Notes: a model not told the origin generated them from the letters alone. A stretch of 64,000 bases of DNA from Actinomycetospora chiangmaiensis DSM 45062 (GCF_000379625.1 NZ_KB903240.1:418163-482162), one strand, 5' to 3'. Positions 40,571 through 48,310 are shown, counted from the first letter of the stretch. Numbers and translations: made by a program.

Positions 40571-40872
40571 GTGCGCTCCAGGTAGGTCTCGAACAGGTCC
40601 ACGTGCACGGTGTCGCGCGGCCCGGCGTCCGGACCCCACAGCTCGGTCCCGGCGAAGGCCACCGTCCAGATCGCCTCCCGGCGCGCGTCCGCCCCCACGG
40701 CCGCCGCCTCGTCAGGGAAGCGTCCGTCGCCCACCGCGCGGACCACGACCCCGTTCCGACCCCGCACGTAGGACGGCGCCCGGTTGTGCCCCGGCGGGTT
40801 CAGCACGCGCACCCGCACGTGGTCCCCGACCCCGACGACGGGTCGAGCTCCGCTGCGCTCCGTCTCCGTCAC
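40567..40872 (-). CDS. Nitrile hydratase beta subunit, C-terminal half as a separate protein
   Basis: The 101-residue protein contains the C-terminal domain of nitrile hydratase beta (GDHVRVRVLNPPGHNRAPSY, RGRNGVVVRAVGDGRFPD, TVHVDLFETYLER), an SH3-like barrel. It starts at GTG 40872 overlapping the stop of the beta N-terminal gene and ends overlapping the alpha gene start, so all three subunits are translationally coupled. Its first codons come from a 27-base repeat also found at the end of the hydratase gene at 33734-33760. Confidence 0.82.
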   Translation of the reverse strand: MTETERSGARPVVGVGDHVRVRVLNPPGHNRAPSYVRGRNGVVVRAVGDGRFPDEAAAVGADARREAIWTVAFAGTELWGPDAGPRDTVHVDLFETYLERT

Positions 40873-41105
40873 GGCAGCAGCCGTTCCACCGCGTACAGCC
40901 AGCGCTCGTAGTAGGGCATCGCGTAGTACTCGGCCGGCGGGATCTGCTCCATCGTGTGCCGGAACTCGTCGAGGGTGTAGACGCCGGCCGCCACGCACGC
41001 CTGGTTCAGCGCGAAGATCTGCGCCTCCCACACGGACTCGAAGCCGTGGTCGTCCGGCCACGCGCCGAACCCGTGCATCCCGCCGACGTCGTTCGCGTAC
41101 GCCAC
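40869..41105 (-). CDS. Nitrile hydratase beta subunit, N-terminal half as a separate protein
   Basis: The 78-residue protein begins VAYANDVGGMHGFGAWPDDH, the classical start of nitrile hydratase beta (NDVGG-MHG), and ends within the helical domain (YYAMPYYERWLYAVERLLP). I take GTG 41105 as start since the NDVGG part belongs to the family consensus, although its ribosome binding site is weak. In one-gene beta subunits this part is fused to the downstream protein. An inverted repeat with 12-base arms lies just upstream, in the divergent promoter region shared with the XRE-TetR gene. Confidence 0.8.
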   Translation of the reverse strand: MAYANDVGGMHGFGAWPDDHGFESVWEAQIFALNQACVAAGVYTLDEFRHTMEQIPPAEYYAMPYYERWLYAVERLLP

Positions 41106-41116
41106 GCCCCCGAGTC

Positions 41117-41167
41117 TCGTGAGGGGAACCCTCGCGCCACAAGAGCGCACGCATCTTCCCCTCACGA
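41117..41167. promoter_or_regulatory. Inverted repeat in the nitrile hydratase/regulator divergent region
   Basis: TCGTGAGGGGAA (41117-41128) and TTCCCCTCACGA (41156-41167) are perfect 12-base arms separated by 27 bases. They lie in the promoter region of the nitrile hydratase genes. As an operator it would need looping or two binding sites; as an mRNA hairpin it would lie in a leader. Confidence 0.45.
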
Positions 41168-41200
41168 TCGCAAGCCGTCCATCTGATTCGTCAGTCAACA

Positions 41201-41217
41201 CTTGCGAGAGCGGCAAG
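41201..41217. promoter_or_regulatory. Candidate operator before the XRE-TetR regulator
   Basis: CTTGC and GCAAG are separated by 7 bases, 21 bases before the regulator's start. This small palindrome sits where a TetR-type protein usually represses its own gene. Confidence 0.35.
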
Positions 41218-41237
41218 CGCAGCATACGGTCGGGACC

Positions 41238-42068
41238 ATGGACGACGACGGGCTCCGGCACCGGGTCCGCGCGGCGATCGACGCGGCGGGTTCCCGACGA
41301 CGGGTCGCGGCGGCGGTCGGGCTCGACGAGACCAAACTGTCGAAGTCGCTCGCGGGCCGGCGCCGCTTCACCCCCGACGAGCTGGACCGGATCGCCGCGC
41401 ACACCGGGGTCGGGCTGACCTGGCTGCTCCGCGGTGAAGGCCGGCCGCCCGTCACGGCCGCGTCCGACCTCATCGCGGCGCGCACCGAGCCCGACGATGC
41501 CCGCAAGCGCATCCTCGACGCGGCCTGGACCCTCATCGCGACCCGCGGCTACCACCGCGTGCGCATCGCCGACGTCGCCGAGTCCGCCGGCACGAGCAGC
41601 GCCACCGTGCACTACCACTTCGCCGACAAGGACGCCCTGCTCGACGAGGCGCTGCGCCACAACGTCGAGCTCGCCCACGACCGGCAGGCCGCCGCGCTGG
41701 CCGCCGTCGACGACCCGCTTGAACGGCTCGAGACCCTGCTCGACCTGCAGATGCCCGAGGGCCCGGTGCTGGAGCCCGAGTGGTCGATCTGGATGCAGGT
41801 CTGGGTCGAGGCACTCACCGAACCTCGGCACCGCGACCTCTACGCCCGCGGCCAGGACCGCTGGTTCCGCACCGTGCTGATGACCCTCGAGAGCGGCGCC
41901 CGTGCCGGCGTCTTCCACGACGGCGACCAGACCCTCCGCGCCCGCCAGCTCACCGCCCTCGTCGACGGCCTCGGCGTCGGGGTCATGACGGGCGCCGCCA
42001 CCCCCGCGCAGATGCGCGCCGCCCTGCGCGACTTCACCACGTGCATCGTCAGGAAGGACCCCTCATGA
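41238..42068 (+). CDS. Regulator with N-terminal XRE-like and central TetR-type helix-turn-helix
   Basis: The 276-residue protein has two DNA-binding modules. Residues 1-70 resemble an XRE/Cro helix-turn-helix (RRRVAAAVGLDETKLSKSLAG, FTPDELDRIAAHTGVGLTWL). Residues 82-135 are a TetR helix-turn-helix (RKRILDAAWTLIATRGYHRV, IADVAESAGTSSATVHYHFA) followed by a C-terminal ligand domain. Such a fusion is uncommon. The ATG at 41238 is used; a GTG or ATG at 41202 would add a tail. It overlaps the next gene by 4 bases and divergently faces the nitrile hydratase operon, which it may control. Confidence 0.85.
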   Translation: MDDDGLRHRVRAAIDAAGSRRRVAAAVGLDETKLSKSLAGRRRFTPDELDRIAAHTGVGLTWLLRGEGRPPVTAASDLIAARTEPDDARKRILDAAWTLIATRGYHRVRIADVAESAGTSSATVHYHFADKDALLDEALRHNVELAHDRQAAALAAVDDPLERLETLLDLQMPEGPVLEPEWSIWMQVWVEALTEPRHRDLYARGQDRWFRTVLMTLESGARAGVFHDGDQTLRARQLTALVDGLGVGVMTGAATPAQMRAALRDFTTCIVRKDPS

Positions 42069-42997
42069 GCCGTCCGAGGAATCGCCGGGTGGTGATCACC
42101 GCGGCCCTCACCGGCGCCGCGGACTCCCCCGCCAAGAGCCCGCACGTCCCGGTCACCCCGCAGCAGATCGCCGACGATGCGATCGCCGCGGCCCGCGCCG
42201 GCGCGGCGGTCGTGCACGTCCACGTGCGCCACCCCGAGACCGGGATCCGGTCCCGCGACGTCGCGCTCTACCGCGAGGCGGCGGGGCTGATCCGGGCGAG
42301 CGACGTCGACGTCGTCCTCAACCTCACCGCCGGGATGGGCGGCGACCTCGTCGTCGACGCCGAGGACCCGCTCAAGCCCGTCGACGGCACCGACCTGGTC
42401 AGCCAGCACGACCGGATGCCCCACGTCGAGGAGCTCCTCCCCGACATCGCGACACTCGACTGCGGCTCCTACAACTTCAGCGACGGCCAGGCGCTCTACG
42501 TCTCCACCACCGACATGCTGCGCGAGGGCGCGAAGCGGTTCCAGGAACTCGGCGTCAAGCCGGAGCTGGAGGTGTTCGACTCCGGACAGCTGTGGTTCGC
42601 GAAGGTCCTGCGCGAGGAGGGCCTCATCGACGCACCGGGGCTGTTCCAGTTGTGCATGGGCGTCCCCTACGGCGCGCCCGCCGACCCGGGCCTGCTGATG
42701 GCGATGGTCAACCTGCTCCCCGACGACGCCGAGTTCACCTCCTTCGCGCTCGGCCGCGACCAGCTGCCCTGGGTCGCACAGTCGGTGCTGCTCGGCGGGC
42801 ACGCCCGCGTCGGGCTCGAGGACAACCTCTACCTCTCCCGCGGGGTGAAGGCGACGAACGCCCAGCTCGTGGAGCGGGCCGTGGCCATCATCGAGTCGCT
42901 GGGCTCGACCGTCGCCACGCCCGACGAGGCCCGTGAGATCTTCGGGCTCGGTGCTGCCACACCCGGCTCCGCCGCGCTGCGCGGGAGGCCGTGGTGA
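42065..42997 (+). CDS. Beta-keto acid cleavage enzyme (BKACE/DUF849 family)
   Basis: The 310-residue protein has the TIM-barrel of the BKACE family: RRVVITAALTGA at the start, AAVVHVHVRHPETG with the Zn-binding His pair near residue 50, and VGLEDNLYLSRG near residue 255 with the third-ligand Glu. These enzymes exchange a beta-keto acid and acetyl-CoA to give acetoacetate and a new CoA thioester. ATG 42065 overlaps the regulator's stop. Its partner 3-hydroxyacyl-CoA-like dehydrogenase suggests the carnitine route (3-dehydrocarnitine cleavage), though the substrate residues are not decisive. Confidence 0.9.
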   Translation: MSRPRNRRVVITAALTGAADSPAKSPHVPVTPQQIADDAIAAARAGAAVVHVHVRHPETGIRSRDVALYREAAGLIRASDVDVVLNLTAGMGGDLVVDAEDPLKPVDGTDLVSQHDRMPHVEELLPDIATLDCGSYNFSDGQALYVSTTDMLREGAKRFQELGVKPELEVFDSGQLWFAKVLREEGLIDAPGLFQLCMGVPYGAPADPGLLMAMVNLLPDDAEFTSFALGRDQLPWVAQSVLLGGHARVGLEDNLYLSRGVKATNAQLVERAVAIIESLGSTVATPDEAREIFGLGAATPGSAALRGRPW

Positions 42998-43902
42998 TCG
43001 CCTGCATCGGCGCCGGTGTCATCGGCGGCGGCTGGGCCGCGTACTTCCTCGCGCAGGGCCACGACGTCGTCGCCTGGGACCCGGGTCCCGACGCCGAGCC
43101 CCGGCTGCGCCGGATCGTCGAGGCCGCGCGCCCCGCGCTGAACTCCCTCGGCCTTCCTGACGACGGGTGGGGCTCGCTGACCGTCGCCGGCTCGCTCGCC
43201 GACGCCGTGCGGGACGCGGAGTTCGTGCAGGAGTCGGCGCCCGAGGACCTCGAACTGAAGCGGGCCCTGCTCGCCGACCTGGCTGCCGCGACGGGGCCGG
43301 ACACGATCGTCGCGTCGTCGACGTCCGGGTTCCCCATGACCGACATGGCCGTCCGGGCTACGGACCCGTCGCGGCTCGTCGTCGGGCACCCGTTCAATCC
43401 GCCATACCTGATCCCGCTCGTGGAGGTGGTCGGGGGCGAGGCGACCGCACCCGCCGTCATGAAGGACGCCGCGGAGTTCTACCGGCGGCTCGGCAAGTCG
43501 GTGATCGAGATGGACCGGGAGGTGCCCGGGTTCGTCGCGAACCGGCTGCAGGAGGCGCTCTGGCGCGAGGCGCTGCACATGGTGGCGAACGGAGAGGCGA
43601 CGGTCGAGCAGATCGACGCGTCCATCACCGAGGGCCCGGGTCTGCGCTGGCCGGTGCACGGGCCGTGCCGGACGTTCCACCTCGCCGGCGGCGAGGGCGG
43701 GATGGCGCACATGCTCGACCACTTCGGCCCGTCGCTGCAGGCCCCCTGGACCCGACTCGAGGCGCCGGAGCTCACGCCCGAACTGCGGGACGCGATGGTG
43801 GACGGCACGGCCACCGACCGGTCGTTCGCGGACCTCGTGGCCGAACGCGACCGGGCCGTCATCGCCATCCGCCGGGCCGTCGAGGAGGCGCGCGGACGCT
43901 GA
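42991..43902 (+). CDS. 3-hydroxyacyl-CoA dehydrogenase-like, carnitine 3-dehydrogenase type
   Basis: The 303-residue protein has the NAD-binding loop CIGAGVIGGGWAAYFLAQGH, HPFNPPYLIPLVEVVGG with the catalytic His, and the helical C-terminal domain (VPGFVANRLQEALWREALHM). This is the form of L-carnitine dehydrogenase and short 3-hydroxyacyl-CoA dehydrogenases. Coupled to BKACE, it would oxidise a beta-hydroxy acid to the keto acid that BKACE cleaves. Start is GTG 42991, or GTG 42994, overlapping the previous stop. A copy of the recurrent 15-mer lies in it at 43154-43168. Confidence 0.88.
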   Translation: MVIACIGAGVIGGGWAAYFLAQGHDVVAWDPGPDAEPRLRRIVEAARPALNSLGLPDDGWGSLTVAGSLADAVRDAEFVQESAPEDLELKRALLADLAAATGPDTIVASSTSGFPMTDMAVRATDPSRLVVGHPFNPPYLIPLVEVVGGEATAPAVMKDAAEFYRRLGKSVIEMDREVPGFVANRLQEALWREALHMVANGEATVEQIDASITEGPGLRWPVHGPCRTFHLAGGEGGMAHMLDHFGPSLQAPWTRLEAPELTPELRDAMVDGTATDRSFADLVAERDRAVIAIRRAVEEARGR

Positions 43903-43904
43903 TG

Positions 43905-44120
43905 TGCACACGGCTCGGCCGGGCCGGGTCGACCGTGGGGAACCGCGCGCGTCCCGCACACACTCCGGGCCCGGCGGGATCGACCCTGGACAGCCCTGCG
44001 CGTCCCGCACACACTCCTTGGCCCCAGGCGCTCGACCCCGGTGACCCCTGCGCGTCGCGCACACACTCCCCGGGCTGGGCGGGATCGACCCCGGTGACCC
44101 CGGCGCGTCGCGCACACGAG
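43905..44120. repeat. Tandem repeat array 1, about 51-53 bp units, minus orientation
   Basis: Four cores of GCGCGTCcCGCACACACTCC type start at 43947, 43998, 44050 and 44103, giving periods of 51, 52 and 53 bases. A partial older unit lies at about 43905-43946. The sequences between cores are also similar (ggcgggatcgaccc), so this is a degenerate tandem repeat and not a CRISPR array. The period is not a multiple of three. Confidence 0.8.
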
Positions 44121-44140
44121 TGCCGGGCGCCGCAGCCGAC

Positions 44141-44216
44141 GTGCGCGCCGCGCGCAAGGGTCACCCGCACTCCTCGTCCCTCGCCCGACTATGTGTTCAC
44201 TGCGCAGGGCTCGCCA
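44141..44216. repeat. Tandem repeat units in plus orientation (array 2a)
   Basis: Units starting near 44141 and 44193 have the reverse-complement core of array 1 (GTGCGCGCCGCGCGCAAGGG and GTGTTCACTGCGCAGGGCTC). The inversion point between arrays lies near 44121-44140. Confidence 0.7.
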
Positions 44217-44248
44217 TCCACAGGCCACGGGCGACGCGTGGCGGGTCG

Positions 44249-44569
44249 ATGGGCATCAAGATCTCGTCGCACCGCGCGGACCGTTCGCTGAGCGACTACT
44301 TCGCGCGGCGAGAGGAGATCTTCGACGACGGTCGCCGGGAACGGCCGCGGAACTGTGTGCTCCGCGCGCAGGGGTCACCCGCACGTCCGGTTGCCCGCTC
44401 GAGAATGTGTGCACCGCGCGCAGGAGTCACCCGCACGTCCGGTTGCCCGCTCGAGAGTGTGCGCGCCGCGCGCAGAGGTCTCCCGCCCGTGTCGTCCAGC
44501 GCCCGGAACAGTGCAGGCACACTCGACCGGTGCCCTCGACCGTCCGACTCCGAGTCGCCGTCGCCCTGA
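44249..44569 (+). pseudogene. Coding-like remnant continuing into repeat units
   Basis: From ATG 44249 the first 35 codons have strong G/C at third positions and protein-like content (SHRADRSLSDYFARREEIFD), whereas the frame then continues through repeat units that give unlike peptides. I suspect the start of a former gene cut by repeat expansion. The ribosome binding site is poor, and the frame overlaps the NUDIX gene. It could be chance in GC-rich DNA. Confidence 0.25.
44355..44490. repeat. Tandem repeat units in plus orientation (array 2b)
   Basis: Three units begin at 44355, 44407 and 44457 (periods 52 and 50). The first two are almost identical over their whole length (GTGTGC..CCGCGCGCAGG.GTCACCCGCACGTCCGG and beyond) and the third is diverged. 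They are the reverse complement of the cores in array 1, so array 1 and arrays 2a/2b form a large inverted structure around 44120. Confidence 0.8.
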
Positions 44570-44979
44570 CCCGCCAGACCGACCGCGGACCCGAGGTGCT
44601 GGTGTTCGACCACCGGGACTTCCCCGAGGCCGGGACCCAACTGCCGGGCGGCGGGGTCGACCCGGGCGAGACGATCGAGGCGGCCGCCCACCGGGAGGTG
44701 TTCGAGGAGACCGGCCTGCGCGACATCGCGGCCGGCGGCCGGATCGGCGTGCACCACCGGCCGACCGACGAGGGCGCCCCGCAGCACACGGTCGTGGTCC
44801 GGGCGACCACCGACGAGCCCCGTGACCGGTGGCAGTACACCGTCGAGGGCGAGGGTGACGACCGCGGCCTGGTCTACCTGTGCCGCTTCGTGCCGCTCCC
44901 CGCGCAGGTCGGCTTCCACCACGTCCCCCGTCCCGCAGACGCGAACGATGCGGTGTCTCGGGGGCACGCCCGTTCCTAG
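44530..44979 (+). CDS. NUDIX hydrolase
   Basis: The 149-residue protein has the complete NUDIX box LPGGGVDPGETIEAAAHREV followed by FEETGL, with the Gly, Glu and catalytic Glu residues in place. It begins with GTG 44530, just after the repeat arrays. It hydrolyses a nucleoside diphosphate linked to another moiety, possibly an oxidised nucleotide, with no substrate indicated. The distance to the next gene is 10 bases, so they may be cotranscribed. Confidence 0.87.
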   Translation: MPSTVRLRVAVALTRQTDRGPEVLVFDHRDFPEAGTQLPGGGVDPGETIEAAAHREVFEETGLRDIAAGGRIGVHHRPTDEGAPQHTVVVRATTDEPRDRWQYTVEGEGDDRGLVYLCRFVPLPAQVGFHHVPRPADANDAVSRGHARS

Positions 44980-44989
44980 CGTCGGGACC

Positions 44990-46135
44990 ATGCAGCGCAG
45001 CGGAGAGCGGATCCTCACCACCCACGTCGGCAGCCTCGCGCGTCCGGAGGCGCTGCTCGACACCATGCGGGAGAAGGAACACGGCCGCCCGTACGACGAG
45101 GCGGGCTTCGCGAAGCAGGTCACCGAGGCGGTCCGCGACGTGGTCCGGCAGCAGGTCGAGGTGGGGCTCGACGTCGTCACCGACGGGGAGATGGGCAAGG
45201 TCAGCTTCGCGACCTACATCCAGGACCGGCTCGAGGGCTTCTCGCCCAGCAGCGGGGAGAAGCTGCTCCCGCCGTCGTGGCAGCTCGAGCTCGACGCCTT
45301 CCCCGAGTACTACGAGCAGTACATGGGGAAGTACACGAAGACGGTCGCGCCGATGGTGACGGTCGCCTGCGTCGGCCCCGTCTCCTACTCCGGGCACGAC
45401 CAGCTGCGCACCGACATCGACAACCTGAAAGCGGCGCTCGTCGGGGTCGACGCCACCGAGGCCTTCATGCCCTCGACCTCGCCCCGCGGGTTCGGCCGCA
45501 ACGAGTACTACGCGACCGACACCGAGTACTACACCGCCGTCGCCGAGGCACTGCGCGAGGAGTACCTGGCCATCGTCGACGCCGGGTTCCTGCTGCAGAT
45601 CGACGACCCGTGGCTGATCGAGATCCTGTCCGACCCCGCGCTCACGCCCCAGGAGCGGCAGCGCACCGCGGCCGAGCACGCCGAGATCGTCAACCACGCC
45701 CTGCGCGACATCCCGACCGAGAAGGTCCGCCTGCACACCTGTTACGGCCTCAACCACGGGCCGCGCATCCACGACATCACGATGGCCGAGGTCGCGGGCC
45801 CGATGCTGGCGATCCGGGCGGGGGCGTACTCGTTCGAGGTCGCGAACCCGCGCCACATGCACGAGTGGACGATCTGGGACGACGCCGGGCTGAAGCGGCA
45901 ACTCGGCGACGCGATCCTCATCCCGGGCCTGCTCGGGCACGCCCAGAACTACGTCGAGCACCCGGACCTGGTCGCCGAGATGCTCCGTCACTACGTCGAC
46001 GCCGTCGGGCGCGAGCAGGTCATCGCCGGCGCCGACTGCGGGTTCTCCTCGCGGGCGAGCTACCAGCCCGAGGTGCACCCGACCGTCGTCTGGGAGAAGT
46101 TCCGCGCTCTCCGCGCCGGCGCGGATCGCGTCTAG
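44990..46135 (+). CDS. Cobalamin-independent methionine synthase (MetE) C-terminal-like protein
   Basis: The 381-residue protein has the zinc-dependent TIM-barrel of MetE and of epoxyalkane:CoM transferases: LTTHVGSLARPE near residue 10, and a His-x-Cys motif RLHTCYGLNHG and GADCGFSS near the end, which are the zinc ligands. It lacks the N-terminal MetE half and is not a complete methionine synthase. Proteins like this act in methyl transfer or in thiol conjugation. It converges with the maleylacetate reductase gene. Confidence 0.85.
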   Translation: MQRSGERILTTHVGSLARPEALLDTMREKEHGRPYDEAGFAKQVTEAVRDVVRQQVEVGLDVVTDGEMGKVSFATYIQDRLEGFSPSSGEKLLPPSWQLELDAFPEYYEQYMGKYTKTVAPMVTVACVGPVSYSGHDQLRTDIDNLKAALVGVDATEAFMPSTSPRGFGRNEYYATDTEYYTAVAEALREEYLAIVDAGFLLQIDDPWLIEILSDPALTPQERQRTAAEHAEIVNHALRDIPTEKVRLHTCYGLNHGPRIHDITMAEVAGPMLAIRAGAYSFEVANPRHMHEWTIWDDAGLKRQLGDAILIPGLLGHAQNYVEHPDLVAEMLRHYVDAVGREQVIAGADCGFSSRASYQPEVHPTVVWEKFRALRAGADRV

Positions 46136-47166
46136 GCCGGCCGCTCCCCCGCCCACGCCCGGCCGAGCAGCGCGCGCAGGCCGTCGTACGTCAGCGCGGC
46201 CGGGTTCGGGTACGGGGTCCCGACGGCGAGCTCGGCCGCACGGTCGAGGTCGGCCTCGGCCATCCCGAGCTCGCGCAGGGAGGTCGGGCCACCCGCCGTC
46301 GTGACGAGATCGACGACGCCGCCGGGCGCGTCGTCCACGCCGAGTGCGTCGGCGAGCCGGCGCATCGCCTCGGGGGCGGCCGCGGCGTTGTAGGCCATCG
46401 CGTGCGGGAGCACGACGGAGTGCGTCGGGGCGTGCGGCAGGTCGAACGACCCGCCCAGTGTGTGGCAGAGCTTGTGGTGCAGTCCCATGCCCACGGACCC
46501 GAGGCACGTCCCCGCGAGCCACGCGCCCATCAGCAGGTCGTCCCGTGCGTCCGGCCCGACGTCGAGCCCCCGCAGCCCGGCGGCGAGGCGGCGGGTCGCG
46601 TCGAGGGCGAGCAGGTCGACGACCGGGTTGGCCTGCGGCGAGTACAGCGCCTCGACGGCGTGGGCGAGGGCGTTGACGGCACTGGTGACGGTGACGTCGT
46701 GGGGCAGCGAGCGCGAGAGCTCGACGTCGTAGACGACCGTCTCGGGGAGGATGTCCGGCGAGGTCCGCGTGGTCTTGACGCCGTCGGCGGTCTCGCCGAG
46801 GACCGGTGTGACCTCGGAGCCGGAGTAGGTGGTCGGCACGATGACCTGGTCGACCCCGGTGCGCGCCGCGAGTGCCTTCGCGAGCCCGGTGGCCGAGCCG
46901 CCGCCCACGGCCACGACGCTGTCCGCGTCCACCTCCCGCAGCACCGTCAGCGCGCGCTCCGTGACCTCCACGGGCGTGTGCATGGCCGCGCCCTCGAACG
47001 TCCCCACGGCGAGCGCGCCGAGCACCGACTCGACCTGCGCGCGGTGGCGCTCGCCCGCGAGCACGAGGACCCGGGACCTGCCGAGCCGCTCGACCTCCTC
47101 GGCCAGCCGGTCGAGGCTCCCGGCGCCGAACACGACGCGGGCGGGCTGCGCGGTGTAGACGAACAC
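46132..47166 (-). CDS. Iron-containing alcohol dehydrogenase, maleylacetate reductase-like
   Basis: The 344-residue protein belongs to the maleylacetate reductase branch of group III dehydrogenases. The NAD-binding segment is VAVGGGSATGLAKALAA, followed by PTTYSGSEVTPVLGE and TVTSAVNALAHAVEALYS, typical of MacA. Maleylacetate reductase carries out the last ring-cleavage step of the hydroxyquinol or resorcinol route, giving 3-oxoadipate. No hydroxyquinol dioxygenase is in the window, so the link is open. The start GTG 47166 has AAGGAGG too close; a TTG upstream is possible. Confidence 0.85.
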   Translation of the reverse strand: MFVYTAQPARVVFGAGSLDRLAEEVERLGRSRVLVLAGERHRAQVESVLGALAVGTFEGAAMHTPVEVTERALTVLREVDADSVVAVGGGSATGLAKALAARTGVDQVIVPTTYSGSEVTPVLGETADGVKTTRTSPDILPETVVYDVELSRSLPHDVTVTSAVNALAHAVEALYSPQANPVVDLLALDATRRLAAGLRGLDVGPDARDDLLMGAWLAGTCLGSVGMGLHHKLCHTLGGSFDLPHAPTHSVVLPHAMAYNAAAAPEAMRRLADALGVDDAPGGVVDLVTTAGGPTSLRELGMAEADLDRAAELAVGTPYPNPAALTYDGLRALLGRAWAGERPA

Positions 47167-47227
47167 GCCTCCTTCTACCGCAATGGTCAAGGGTTCAACC
47201 GTGCGAGCGGCGGGGCACCCGCGCCCC

Positions 47228-48310
47228 ATGCACGCGCTCTCCCGTCCCCTCATCGTCGGCGTCACCGGCATCGTCGGCCACGCCCTCGCCGAGCGGCTCA
47301 CCGTCCGCGGCGGTCACGTCCTCGGCCTGTCGCGGCGCTCGTCGTCGCCGGTCCGGGAGGTCGAGGGCCTGCACGCGGACCTCACCGACGCCGACGCGCT
47401 GCGCGAGGCGCTCGCCGGGACCCGGCCGACCTCGGTGTTCCTCACCGCCTGGGCGCGTCAGGACACCGAGGAGGAGAACATCCGGGTCAACGGCGGGATG
47501 GTGCGCGACGTGCTCGCCGCCGCCGGCGCCGAGGGCACGGTGCAGCACGTCGCGCTGATGACCGGGCTCAAGCACTACCTCGGGCCGTTCGAGGCCTACG
47601 GGCAGGGCGACATGCCGGAGACGCCGTTCGTCGAGACCGAGCCGCGCCTCGAGTACCCCAACTTCTACTACGCCCAGGAGGACGAGCTGTTCGCCGCCGC
47701 GCGCGAGCACCGGTTCTCCTGGAGCGTGCACCGGGCGCACACGGTGGTGGGCTACGCCGTGGGCAACGCCATGAACATCGCCTCGACGCTGGCCGCCTAC
47801 GCCGCGCTGTGCCGCGAGACCGGTCGGCCGTTCACCTTCCCCGGCTCGCAGCAGCAGTGGGACGGGCTGACCGACATGACCGACGCCGGTCAGGCCGCCG
47901 AGCAGATGATCTGGGCGACCGGGTCGCCGTCGGCCCACGACCAGGCGCTGAACGTGGTCAACGGCGACGTCTTCCGCTGGCGCTGGATGTGGCCGCGTCT
48001 CGCCGAGCTGCTCGGGGTGAAGGCGGAGGGGTTCGACGGCACCGTGCGCCCGCTCGAGGAGCAGACCGCGGGTCTGGGCGACGTGTGGGCGCGGATCGCG
48101 GAGCGCGAGCACCTCGTCGAGTCCGACCTCGACCGCGTCGCCTCGTTCTGGCACACCGACGGCGACCTGGGGCGCGACATCGAGTGCGTCACCGACATGA
48201 CCCGTTCGCGGCTCGCGGGGTTCACCGGGTACGTCCGGACCCTCGACGCGTTCGCGGCCGTCTTCGACCGGCTCGCCGCCGACCGCATCGTCCCGCACGT
48301 CCGGACGTGA
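47228..48310 (+). CDS. PRISE-like SDR family oxidoreductase
   Basis: The 360-residue protein has an atypical SDR fold with GVTGIVGHALAERLTVRGGH at the start and the PRISE active-site region EYPNFYYAQEDELFAAAREH. PRISE enzymes (progesterone 5-beta-reductase/iridoid synthase-like) reduce activated C=C bonds of enones with NAD(P)H. Bacterial members are known but poorly studied. Start ATG 47228 is divergent from the maleylacetate reductase gene. It is followed by a tandem duplicated hairpin segment and the acyl-CoA dehydrogenase gene. Confidence 0.82.
   Translation: MHALSRPLIVGVTGIVGHALAERLTVRGGHVLGLSRRSSSPVREVEGLHADLTDADALREALAGTRPTSVFLTAWARQDTEEENIRVNGGMVRDVLAAAGAEGTVQHVALMTGLKHYLGPFEAYGQGDMPETPFVETEPRLEYPNFYYAQEDELFAAAREHRFSWSVHRAHTVVGYAVGNAMNIASTLAAYAALCRETGRPFTFPGSQQQWDGLTDMTDAGQAAEQMIWATGSPSAHDQALNVVNGDVFRWRWMWPRLAELLGVKAEGFDGTVRPLEEQTAGLGDVWARIAEREHLVESDLDRVASFWHTDGDLGRDIECVTDMTRSRLAGFTGYVRTLDAFAAVFDRLAADRIVPHVRT

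Noticed and set aside
43947..44122. CRISPR-like array of 20-base repeats with about 31-base spacers
   Set aside because: The intervals between repeats are themselves related (ggcgggatcgaccc recurs) and the later units are near identical throughout, and no cas genes are present. It is a degenerate tandem repeat.
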